The notes below the pieces were generated by a model. That model had not been told where the DNA came from. It saw nothing but the letters and a program-made list of their open reading frames with translations, and ran no database searches. From Segatella copri DSM 18205 (lineage in GTDB: Bacteria > Bacteroidota > Bacteroidia > Bacteroidales > Bacteroidaceae), in contig NZ_CP102288.1 in assembly GCF_025151535.1 (NCBI RefSeq), positions 3,252,001-3,316,000 of the forward strand: a stretch of DNA of 64,000 bases, read 5' to 3'. Shown here piece after piece: positions 37,001 through 45,038 of this stretch (position 1 is the first letter of the stretch; every line of letters starts with the position of its first letter). The translations under genes were made by a program, and so were the position numbers.

Positions 37001-37176
37001 AGGGATGGATCAAGGCTCTCGGTATGAACTACCTCAAGGTATACTTGAATGGTAACAACCTCTGGCTTTGGACTCGTATGCCTGATGACCGTGAGGCTAA
37101 CCTCGGTGGTGGCGGTTTCCTTGGAGCATATCCTACAGTACGCCGCTTCAACTTAGGTGTTAAATTCTCATTGTAA
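34051..37176 (+). CDS. xusA: SusC-type TonB-dependent xylan oligosaccharide transporter
   Basis: The 1041-residue outer-membrane transporter has a signal peptide ending LNAQAQ. A carboxypeptidase-regulatory-like domain (about 22-95; GNLVDGTGEPLIGATVKVKG) precedes the plug with the SusC signature GEVVVVGYGQQKKASVVGSI (near residue 100). The 22-strand barrel ends in LGVKFSL. It imports xylo-oligosaccharides using TonB energy with the SusD-type lid encoded next. Position and neighbours match xusA of the Prevotella xylan system. An in-frame ATG at 34030 would add seven residues; the ATG at 34051 gives the cleaner signal peptide. Confidence 0.92.
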   Translation: MKRTAALCLVGAFCSLNAQAQKIQVKGNLVDGTGEPLIGATVKVKGNASVGTVTDFDGNFSISVPSENSILVFTYVGMKTKEVKIGTKREFKLTLEDDNAIGEVVVVGYGQQKKASVVGSIAQTTGEVLERAAGVSDIGAALTGNLPGVVTVQGNGMPGEEEPQIIIRGASSWNNSDPLVLVDGIERPMSSVDIGSVESISVLKDASATAVYGVKGANGVILITTKRGKEGKAKIDVGFNATLKAPSKLPNKYDSYDALMFRNRAVEHELGVSPESWSYIRPQSFIENYRNQTTDEQRERYANVDWQDALFKKSAMSYNANVNVSGGTSFVKYFASADFVHEGDLFREYDNGRNYNSGYGYNRINVRSNLDFSITKTTTLKVNVSGSNGVRKAPWSNMSNSEWQIGQQWAGAYNIAPDVFLPQYSDGSWGYYPNASNVSNSAQNLAIGGTAQATTTRINTDFTLEQKLDFITKGLNLRGTVSWDNVFVETSRGINDLNNTAQTKYIDPETGNITYGQVYESNNKFDWKQGVNWSTSGGSVDNNQTVRNLYYQLQLNWARKFGQHDVTAMGLFSRQENARGSVMPTYREDWAFRATYSYAGRYNIEYNGAYNGSEKFSKDNRFAFFNSGAIGWTITEENFMKNLRDKHIIDMLKFRASYGEIGDDNLGDPFDSSRRWLYMNQWAYGGNTVMDLDHTNSIYTWYRQNTLGNKDVKWETVKKTNFGVDYGFLGGLITGSLDFFCDRRNDILIFGDNRSIPSYFGTTAPTINKGKVRTSGYELELKLNKKFANGIRLWGNINMTHAKNKVLLKDDAQLTPNYQKEAGYSMGQYHSYIDRGFINDIDDLIGSPAHESNDNHRLVGDYYIVDFNGDGVVDSKDSAPVGYSSNPQNTYNATIGIEYKGFSAFAQFYGVTNVTRDVTLTSFGNKLDNVYDTGTWWDKNESSPESIIPRWGATQSDYSNGTQFLYDGSYIRLKNVEIAYTWTKGWIKALGMNYLKVYLNGNNLWLWTRMPDDREANLGGGGFLGAYPTVRRFNLGVKFSL

Positions 37177-37183
37177 TATTAAA

Positions 37184-39160
37184 ATGAACATTCAAATGAA
37201 AAATAAGATAAAGAATTTTTTGTTGATGGGATGCGTCTCGCTGGCTCTCGGCACCTCGCTCAACTCTTGCCAGGACTATCTTGACAAGGAGGCAGATTCT
37301 ACAGTCTCAGAAAATGACGCATTTGTAAACTTCCGTAACTTTCAGGGTTACGTAGAGGAGATTTACAACTGTATCCCTGATAAGGAAAAATGTAACTGGT
37401 GTCCTTCTTGGAACTGGGGTGATGATGAAATCTTCAACCCAGAGGCTGATAACCGTATGACACACCAGGTAGACTTGGGCAACTTCCGTGCTTGGCAGAC
37501 CACTGGTAACTGGCTTTACAAGGATGGCAGCAACCCTACATCTACAGATAAGTTCAACCACTCACTTTGGCCACATGCTTGGTATTGCATTCGTAAGGCT
37601 AACCAGGGCTTGGCTAATCTCGATAAGTTGGTAGCTAGCAAGGCAGAGAAAGACCTCATTGCTGGTCAGCTTTACTTCTTCCGTGCATGGTGGCACACTG
37701 AGTTGATGCAGTACTTTGGTGGTTTGCCATACATTGATACCTATTTGGATCTCAATTCAGAGCTCAATTTGCCTCGTCTCTCTTATCAGGAGTGTGCAGA
37801 GAAGGCTGCTGCTGATTATCGCAAGGCTGCCGATCTGTTGCCTATCAACTGGGACAATGAGTATGATGGTGCTGCCACACAGGGCAAGAACGACCTTCGT
37901 ATCAACAAGATCATGGCACTCGGTTATCTGGGCAAGACTTATCTCTGGGCTGCCAGCCCATTGATGAAGAATGGCGCACAGGCAGGAGCTAGCAAGAATG
38001 GTAAGACATACGACTATGATGAGGAGTTTGCCAAGAAGGCAGCTGAGGTCTTCGGTGAGTTGCTCACATTGGTTGAGGGGGGCCAGACACAGTATGGGTT
38101 GGCTGAGTTCAAATATAAGGACGTCTACAATCATGAGCGTTCTGCCGATGCTAACTCTTGCTTCTCTGATATCTTCTATACCAAGAAGCAGAACTGGAAA
38201 ATGCCTGGGTCTATTGAGGCTATCTTCCGTGGTCCATCTGCAGACTTCAACGGCTCTAACTGGAATACCTCTAAGGTGTTTGGTCCTAAGGTTGACAAAG
38301 TGGTTGGACATGACAATGTGATTCACCAACCTACAGCTAACTTGATAGCTGCTTACGGTATGGCTAATGGTGAGCCCGCTTACATCGTAGAGAATGGCAA
38401 GTTGGTTCCTAACATAGCAGGTGGTTTCGATCCTACTCATCCATATAAGAACCGTGACCCACGCTTCTATCACGACATCGTGTTTGATGGCTTCAAGTAT
38501 CTGAATGGTACTCCTGGTCAGTGGGCTAACTTGCAGTACTGCCAGTTGTATACAGGTGGCAATATGCGTCCAGTGGCTAATGGCAGCCGTACAGGTTACT
38601 TCATCCAGAAGTTGGTGCCTCATACATGTAATGAGGTGGATCGCGACTACGATTGGGGTTCAGCATTCCACTGTTACTTGCCATATATGCGTCTGGCTGA
38701 CATCTATCTGATGTATGCTGAGGCTTGTGCTGCGTTTGGTGGTGCTTCTGGCAAGGCTACTAACTTTAGCAAGACTGCTGAGGATGCCATCAATACCCTT
38801 CGTGATCGTTGTGGCGCTGGTCATGTGGCTCCAGAGTATGTAGCTGATGCACATAAGTTCATGGACGAGGTTCGCCGTGAGCGTGAGGTGGAACTTGCTT
38901 TCGAGGGCTTCCGTTTCAACGACTTGCAGCGCTGGTTGCTCCTGACCGAGGCTCCTTACAATGTAAAGTACTCTGATGAGTTTGACCGTGTGGAGGGTGC
39001 CGATTTCTACAAGAATAATGACCCAGCTGATGCTAAGGTGGATAACTTCCGCCAGGAAGCGATCTTGACTCGTCACTTCACAGCCAAGCACTATTGGTTC
39101 CCATTGCCTATCAAGGATGTTTATCTCTATCAAGAGCTTAGTCAGAATCCTGGTTGGTAA
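37184..39160 (+). CDS. xusB: SusD-type xylan-binding lipoprotein
   Basis: The 658-residue surface lipoprotein has lipobox Leu-Asn-Ser-Cys followed by QDYLDKEADS. The TPR-rich SusD fold is evident from RKANQGLANLDKL, LYFFRAWWHTELMQYFGGLP, the RRERE-VELAFEGFRFNDLQRW segment and the terminal SQNPGW. It acts as the oligosaccharide-capturing lid of XusA. It starts 7 bp after the xusA stop. At 658 residues it is longer than classical SusD (about 550), as is usual for xylan-type XusB. Confidence 0.92.
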   Translation: MNIQMKNKIKNFLLMGCVSLALGTSLNSCQDYLDKEADSTVSENDAFVNFRNFQGYVEEIYNCIPDKEKCNWCPSWNWGDDEIFNPEADNRMTHQVDLGNFRAWQTTGNWLYKDGSNPTSTDKFNHSLWPHAWYCIRKANQGLANLDKLVASKAEKDLIAGQLYFFRAWWHTELMQYFGGLPYIDTYLDLNSELNLPRLSYQECAEKAAADYRKAADLLPINWDNEYDGAATQGKNDLRINKIMALGYLGKTYLWAASPLMKNGAQAGASKNGKTYDYDEEFAKKAAEVFGELLTLVEGGQTQYGLAEFKYKDVYNHERSADANSCFSDIFYTKKQNWKMPGSIEAIFRGPSADFNGSNWNTSKVFGPKVDKVVGHDNVIHQPTANLIAAYGMANGEPAYIVENGKLVPNIAGGFDPTHPYKNRDPRFYHDIVFDGFKYLNGTPGQWANLQYCQLYTGGNMRPVANGSRTGYFIQKLVPHTCNEVDRDYDWGSAFHCYLPYMRLADIYLMYAEACAAFGGASGKATNFSKTAEDAINTLRDRCGAGHVAPEYVADAHKFMDEVRREREVELAFEGFRFNDLQRWLLLTEAPYNVKYSDEFDRVEGADFYKNNDPADAKVDNFRQEAILTRHFTAKHYWFPLPIKDVYLYQELSQNPGW

Positions 39161-39187
39161 AATAACATTATATAGTAATACTAAAAT

Positions 39188-42067
39188 ATGAATGATAGTA
39201 TGAATTCAAAATTCAAATCATATAATTCAAAGTTCCTGTTGGCAGGTCTTGTGTCATTGGCTCCTATGGCTGCCGATGCCAAAACTGCTGCTGAGAACGA
39301 AACCGATACCGTTGCTGCCGACAAGGAGATGGTCAATGTGGCTTATCGCAAGGTAGCCAAGGGTGACATCTTGGGCGGCGTTTCGGTAGTCGATGTAGAG
39401 GGATTGATGAAGAAAAACTACCACACTTATAGCCTTGACAACATGCAGGGCTACGTGGGTGGTTGGAATGGCAACTCTCTCTGGGGTATGGATGCTGACA
39501 ATGCAGGTTACTTGGTATTGGTAGATGGTGTGCCTCGTGAGGCAACCAACGTGATGCCTAGCGAGATTGACCAGATTACATTCCTCAAGGGTGCGCAAGC
39601 TGTAGTGCTCTATGGTAGCAAGGCAGCTAAGGGTGCTGTGCTCATCACTACCAAGCGTGGTCATAATGACGGCTTGAAGGTTGAGGTGCAGGCTAACGCT
39701 GGTCTCAATGTGGCTAAGTCATTCCCTGAGTATCTGAGCTCTGCTGAGTATATGACTCTCTACAACGAGGCTCGTGCCAATGACGGTTTGACTCCTCTCT
39801 ACTCTGCTGAGGATATCTACAATCATGGCTTGGGCGCCAACCCATATCGTTATCCTAATCTCGATATGTACTCTTCTGACTATCTTCGCAAGATGAATAG
39901 TCGCTACGAGGCTACTGCTGAGATTAGTGGTGGTGGTAAGCGTGCTCACTTCTATAGCAACATCAACTATTATCGCCAGGGCGACTTCCTGAAGTTTGGT
40001 GAGGCTAAGAACAATAACACTCAGCGTTTCAGTGTACGTGGTAATGTAGATGTCAACATCACAGATGACATCAAGGCTTGGGTCAACTCCAATGCCACAT
40101 TCTATGATTCACATTCTGCTATTGGTGATTATTGGAATGCAGCTGCTACTTGGCGTCCTAACTTCCCACAGAATGCTAGTCCATTGATCTCTACAGACAT
40201 GATAGCTCCTAATGCCAAGGCTGCTTGGGACTTGATGAGTGTGGCTAAGCTGGTGGATGGCAAGTACTTCTTGGCTGGTACACAGGCTAACTCTTCTAAC
40301 ATCTTCGCAGATTACTATGCTGCTGGTAAGAGCAAGTATACTAGCCGCCAGTTCCAGTTTGATACAGGTGTTAACATCAATCTGCACAAGTTGTTGCAGG
40401 GCTTGTCTTTCGAGACTCGTTTCGCAGTAGACTATGCTACCTCTTACACCACATCTTTCAATAATAGCTATGCCATCTATATCCCAACATGGTCAAACAT
40501 CGACGGCAAGGATATGATCGTAGCTTTGAAGAAGGAAGGTGAGGATAAGAAGTCTGGTGTACAGAACATCGCTAATAGTGTGGACAATCAGACCATGCTC
40601 TTCTCTGCTCAGTTCAATTACGCCAATACATTTAATAAGGTACATAACCTCTCTGCGATGTTGATTGCCTCTGGCTTCCAGCAGTCGAAGTCTGGACAGT
40701 ATCATAAGAACTCAAGTGCTAATCTTGCCTTGGATGCATCTTATGATTACGCCAAGACTTATTATGCAGACTTCGGCTTGGCAGCTATCCACTCTGCACA
40801 GTTGGCTCCAGGTCATCGTGTAGGCTTCTCTCCTTCACTTTCATTGGGTTGGAGACTCAAGAACGAGAACTTCTTGAAGAACAGCAAGGTGGTAGACGAT
40901 ATGATGATCAGTGTATCTGGTAGCATCATCAACGAGGATATTGACTTGGCAGTAAATGACAACAGATACTATCTCTATGACACCAACTGGCAGACAGCTG
41001 ATGGTTATGGATGGTATGATGGTTCTGCTGGCAAGTACACATTCTCTAAGCGTTCTGCCAACAAGGATCTCGACTTCATCAAGCGTAAGGAACTTTCTGT
41101 CAACTTCAAGACTTCCTTGTGGCAGCAGATGGTAACATTGGATGCTAGCTTCTTCGTTAACTCGATGGAGGGTTATCTGATTTCTACTCCAACGTTCTAT
41201 CCTTCTCACTTTAAGCCAGGCTATCCTGATGCTTCATTCATGCCTGTGCTCAACTTTAACAATAATCGCCGCATCGGTTTCGACTTCGCAGCTAACTTCA
41301 ATAAGAAGGTGGGTGATGTAGACTTGCAGCTCGGCGTAACAGGTACTTATTATAACACCAAGGCTACCAAGCGTGATGAGATGAACGCATGGGATTACCA
41401 AAACCGTGAGGGCAAGGCTCTCGATGGTATCTGGGGTTATAAGTTTGCTGGCTTCTTCCAGAGTGAGGAAGAAATCAAGAACTCTCCAGACCAGAGCCGC
41501 TTGGGTAGTGACGTGAAGCCTGGCGATATGAAGTATGTGGATGTAAACGGTGATGGCAAGATCGACTCTTACGACCAGGTGTTCCTGGGCAAGGGTGGTT
41601 GGTATGGCTCTCCATTCACATTGGGTGTAAACCTCACTGCTAAGTGGAACAACTTCACATTCTTCGCCCTCGGTACTGGCAACTTCGGTGCTTATGGCTT
41701 GAAGAACAATTCTTACTGGTGGGTAAAGGGTGACGGCAAGTACTCAGCTGTGGTTCGCAATCGCTGGACTGAGGCAACCAAGGAGACTGCTACTTATCCA
41801 CGTCTTACCACACTCTCAGGTAGCAACAACTATCAGACATCAGACTTCTGGATGTACAGCACAGACGCTTTCCGCTTGGCTAAGGTACAGATTACATACG
41901 ACCTGCCTAGCACGCTCTTCCAGAAGACTTGGCTTAAGGGCTTGTCTGCTTATGTAAGCGGTGCCAACTTGCTCACTATCTCTAAGAACCGTGAGGTATT
42001 GGAGATGAACATAGGTAGTGCTCCTCAGACACGCTATTATAATATAGGTGTGAAGGCTACATTCTAA
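39188..42067 (+). CDS. xusC: Second SusC-type transporter, short N-terminus
   Basis: The 959-residue TonB-dependent transporter has a signal peptide ending MAADAK. A short acidic linker leads straight into the plug (ILGGVSVVDVEGLMKKNYHT, LVLVDGVPRE, ITFLKGAQAVVLYGSKAAKG). The carboxypeptidase-regulatory-like domain present in XusA is absent here. The barrel ends YYNIGVKATF. It pairs with the SusD-type protein encoded next. In P. bryantii the same order of two consecutive SusC/D pairs occurs, and different chain lengths or decorations may be the reason for two pairs. Confidence 0.9.
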   Translation: MNDSMNSKFKSYNSKFLLAGLVSLAPMAADAKTAAENETDTVAADKEMVNVAYRKVAKGDILGGVSVVDVEGLMKKNYHTYSLDNMQGYVGGWNGNSLWGMDADNAGYLVLVDGVPREATNVMPSEIDQITFLKGAQAVVLYGSKAAKGAVLITTKRGHNDGLKVEVQANAGLNVAKSFPEYLSSAEYMTLYNEARANDGLTPLYSAEDIYNHGLGANPYRYPNLDMYSSDYLRKMNSRYEATAEISGGGKRAHFYSNINYYRQGDFLKFGEAKNNNTQRFSVRGNVDVNITDDIKAWVNSNATFYDSHSAIGDYWNAAATWRPNFPQNASPLISTDMIAPNAKAAWDLMSVAKLVDGKYFLAGTQANSSNIFADYYAAGKSKYTSRQFQFDTGVNINLHKLLQGLSFETRFAVDYATSYTTSFNNSYAIYIPTWSNIDGKDMIVALKKEGEDKKSGVQNIANSVDNQTMLFSAQFNYANTFNKVHNLSAMLIASGFQQSKSGQYHKNSSANLALDASYDYAKTYYADFGLAAIHSAQLAPGHRVGFSPSLSLGWRLKNENFLKNSKVVDDMMISVSGSIINEDIDLAVNDNRYYLYDTNWQTADGYGWYDGSAGKYTFSKRSANKDLDFIKRKELSVNFKTSLWQQMVTLDASFFVNSMEGYLISTPTFYPSHFKPGYPDASFMPVLNFNNNRRIGFDFAANFNKKVGDVDLQLGVTGTYYNTKATKRDEMNAWDYQNREGKALDGIWGYKFAGFFQSEEEIKNSPDQSRLGSDVKPGDMKYVDVNGDGKIDSYDQVFLGKGGWYGSPFTLGVNLTAKWNNFTFFALGTGNFGAYGLKNNSYWWVKGDGKYSAVVRNRWTEATKETATYPRLTTLSGSNNYQTSDFWMYSTDAFRLAKVQITYDLPSTLFQKTWLKGLSAYVSGANLLTISKNREVLEMNIGSAPQTRYYNIGVKATF

Positions 42068-42089
42068 TCATTATTAAATGTATACAGAA

Positions 42090-43895
42090 ATGAAAATTAA
42101 TAAGTTATTTATATTAGCTGCATTGTCACTCTCGTTGGTGTCTTGCTCAGATCTCTTTGAGCCTGCACAGGAAAACAACCGTAGCTTGGACGAGATTTAC
42201 GAAGAGCCTACTTATGCTCAGGGACTTCTCGGCTATGCTTATGCCGTGCTTCCTTATAATACCAAAAGTGTAACTGATGTGGCAACCGATGATGCTGTAA
42301 GCAATGATTTGTCTAACAGCTACCTGAAAATGGCTACTGGTTCTTGGGCTGCCAATAATGACCCTATGAGCAAGTGGACTAGCTGTCGTGCTAGCATCCA
42401 GTACTTGAACATCTTCCTTCAGGAAGTGGACAAGGTAGACTGGGCTAAGGACAAGGGTGCGCAGCAGATGTTCTGTGAGAGCCGTAAGGGTGAGGCTTAT
42501 GCCTTGAGAGCTCTCAATATGTATTATCTCTTGATGAACCATGGTGGTTGGACTGAGGATGGTCAGCTCCTGGGTGTGCCAAACTTGACAAAGCCAGAGG
42601 ATACTTCTTCTGATTTCAATCAGCCACGTGCCACATTCCAAGCTTGCTTGGATCAAATCTATAGCGACTTGGACCAGGCTGAGCAGTTGCTGCCTTTGGA
42701 CTACAATGATTTGACTAAGTCAGATCCTGTGCCAGAAAAATACACTGCTATGGGTGTGAACAACTATCAGGACTATAACCGTGTATTGGGTTCTCTGATG
42801 CGTGGTCGTGTGAGCGGTCGTATCGCCAAGGCTATCCGTGCACAGGTTTCTCTCCTTGCTGCCAGCCCTGCTTTTAATAAGGGTACCAATGTGGATTATA
42901 AGCGTGCTGCTGATGATGCAGCCAGCTTGCTCGATTTGATAGGTGGCGTAAGCGGCTTGTCTGAAACAGGTAATTCTTGGTATGCTCAGACTAATGAGAT
43001 TAATAATTTGCAGTCTGGTGCATGCCCTAAGGAGATTATCTGGCGTGGTAATAAGACTAATGGTGCAGATGATTGGGACCTCGGTTTGAACCAGGAGGCT
43101 GATAACTTCCCTCCATCTCTCTATGGTAAGGGACGTATCAATCCTACCCAGAATTTGGTAGATGCTTTCCCTGCTGCCAATGGTTATCCTATCACAGATG
43201 AGCGCAGTGAGTATGATGACTTGGATCCTTATAGTAATCGTGATCCACGCTTGAATCTCTACATTATCTATAATGGCAGCAAGTATAAGGGTGCAACCAT
43301 CAATACCGACATCACCACTGCCAACAATGACAATGGACTGAATAAGATTGGTAACTCTACACGTACTGGTTACTATATGAAGAAGCTTCTTCGTGAGGAT
43401 TGTAATCCTAATCCAAATGCCAAGAACGCACAGTATCACTATCCTGTGTATATCCGCTATACCGAGATCTTCTTGGATTATGCTGAGGCTGCCAATGAGG
43501 CTTGGGGACCTAAGGGCAATGGCACACATGCTTATTCTGCATACGATGTGATCAAGGCTATCCGTCATCGTGCAGGCATCACAGATGATTCTTATCTTGA
43601 TGAGTGCGCTAACGACCAGGTTAAGATGCGTGAGTTGATTCGCAATGAGCGTCGTATTGAGCTCTGCTTCGAGAACAAGCGCTTCAATGACCTCCGCCGC
43701 TGGAAGGCTCCTATCAATGAGGCTGTTCATGGCGTGGAGATTTCTACAGAGGCTGGTATTCCACAGTTCAAGGATATCACAGTAGAGGAAAGAAAATACG
43801 ACGACTATATGTATTACGGTCCTGTGCCACAGACTGAAATCCTCAAGTGGGATCAGCTGAAGCAGAATGCAGGATGGAAAATTACAAACGACTAA
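42090..43895 (+). CDS. xusD: Second SusD-type xylan-binding lipoprotein
   Basis: The 601-residue lipoprotein has lipobox Leu-Val-Ser-Cys then SDLFEPAQE. SusD signatures are RALNMYYLLMNHGGW, RDPRLNLYIIYNG, RYTEIFLDYAEAANEAWG, RNERRIELCFENKRFNDLRRW and the terminal KQNAGW region. It is the surface partner of XusC. An upstream ATG (42078) adds four residues; the ATG at 42090 directly starts the signal peptide. The next gene begins 9 bp after its stop. Confidence 0.9.
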   Translation: MKINKLFILAALSLSLVSCSDLFEPAQENNRSLDEIYEEPTYAQGLLGYAYAVLPYNTKSVTDVATDDAVSNDLSNSYLKMATGSWAANNDPMSKWTSCRASIQYLNIFLQEVDKVDWAKDKGAQQMFCESRKGEAYALRALNMYYLLMNHGGWTEDGQLLGVPNLTKPEDTSSDFNQPRATFQACLDQIYSDLDQAEQLLPLDYNDLTKSDPVPEKYTAMGVNNYQDYNRVLGSLMRGRVSGRIAKAIRAQVSLLAASPAFNKGTNVDYKRAADDAASLLDLIGGVSGLSETGNSWYAQTNEINNLQSGACPKEIIWRGNKTNGADDWDLGLNQEADNFPPSLYGKGRINPTQNLVDAFPAANGYPITDERSEYDDLDPYSNRDPRLNLYIIYNGSKYKGATINTDITTANNDNGLNKIGNSTRTGYYMKKLLREDCNPNPNAKNAQYHYPVYIRYTEIFLDYAEAANEAWGPKGNGTHAYSAYDVIKAIRHRAGITDDSYLDECANDQVKMRELIRNERRIELCFENKRFNDLRRWKAPINEAVHGVEISTEAGIPQFKDITVEERKYDDYMYYGPVPQTEILKWDQLKQNAGWKITND

Positions 43896-43904
43896 CATTT
43901 TATA

Positions 43905-44990
43905 ATGATGAAAACTATGAAGATGAATAAATATTTCTCAATGGCTGCACTCGGAGCTTTGGCTCTGACTTTCGGCTCTTGTGAGAACGGCACGCCTGAG
44001 TTTGACGACTACGAGGGTGGCACATCAGTCTACTTCGCCCGCCAAAACGTGGAGCGTATATTGGTGTTGGGCAATGACGAGACTCGTGACAATACCAAGG
44101 ACAACGAGCATATTTTCAACATCGTGTCTACCATGGGTGGTGCTTACAATGGTAAGGACATCACACTGGATGTGGCTGTAGATAATTCGCTTTGTGACAA
44201 CCTCTATTTCTCTGATGGCGTATCTCCTGTAAAGCCTATGCCTGCAGAGTATTACACCTTGGCAGGTAACACCATCTCTTATGGTGGCAACTTGCAGGGA
44301 AGATTACAGGTGAAGCTCAACGATGCTTTCTTCGCTGATCCTGCCTCTGTAAAGAATACTTATGTCATCCCTCTGATCATCAAAGATCAGAAGGGTGCTG
44401 GCAAGATCTTGACGGGTACTCCTTTCCAGGAGGGTGAAACTCCTGCGCTGACCAATAGCGATGCGTGGAAGATATTGCCTCAGAACTATGTGCTCTATTG
44501 TGTGAAATACATGAACCCTTGGGCTGGATTCTATCTGCGCCGTGGTACAGATAAGATTACTGAGAATGGTCAGACCACAGAAGAGAAGCGTGAGGGTGCA
44601 ACTATTGAGAAGGACGAGGTTTGCCAGATTACTACCAAGAGCCTTACAGAGGCTATCTATCCTCTCACAGTCAAGAGAGTTGTGGGCAAGGATGCTGAGG
44701 GTAAGGATATCCTCAAGTCTTATACTTGCAACTTGAAGCTTACCTTTGCTAACGATGGTACTTGCACTGTTTCTTCCGAGACAGAGGGCGTAACTGCTAC
44801 AGGTACAGGTAAGTTTGTGGAGAAGGGCGCTAAGCTGGCTTGGGGCAACAAGGATCGTGACATCCTGACTCTCCAGTATACCGTAGACTTCGGTGCTGTC
44901 AAGGTAGAGACAACCGACCAGTTTGTAGCTCAAACTCGTGGTAATACCAATGGTATAGTAACTTTCGATACTCAGTATATCGTAAAGTAA
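43905..44990 (+). CDS. xusE: Surface glycan-binding lipoprotein, SusE-position (DUF1735/DUF5627-type)
   Basis: The 361-residue lipoprotein has Cys26 in Thr-Phe-Gly-Ser-Cys. An N-terminal DUF1735-type sandwich (about 35-130) includes VYFARQNVERILVLG and LYTLAGNTI-like strands. A second domain (about 175-361; MNPWAGFYLRRGTD, TCTVSSETEG, TFDTQYIVK) resembles DUF5627/lipocalin-like modules. It corresponds in position to XusE of P. bryantii, a surface xylan-binding protein encoded between the SusC/D pairs and the GH10 xylanase. Direct evidence for binding is not visible in the sequence. Confidence 0.82.
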   Translation: MMKTMKMNKYFSMAALGALALTFGSCENGTPEFDDYEGGTSVYFARQNVERILVLGNDETRDNTKDNEHIFNIVSTMGGAYNGKDITLDVAVDNSLCDNLYFSDGVSPVKPMPAEYYTLAGNTISYGGNLQGRLQVKLNDAFFADPASVKNTYVIPLIIKDQKGAGKILTGTPFQEGETPALTNSDAWKILPQNYVLYCVKYMNPWAGFYLRRGTDKITENGQTTEEKREGATIEKDEVCQITTKSLTEAIYPLTVKRVVGKDAEGKDILKSYTCNLKLTFANDGTCTVSSETEGVTATGTGKFVEKGAKLAWGNKDRDILTLQYTVDFGAVKVETTDQFVAQTRGNTNGIVTFDTQYIVK

Positions 44991-45038
44991 GCTGCGGTAA
45001 TTATCAATTAAGTATCATCTAATAATAGGTAGATTATT

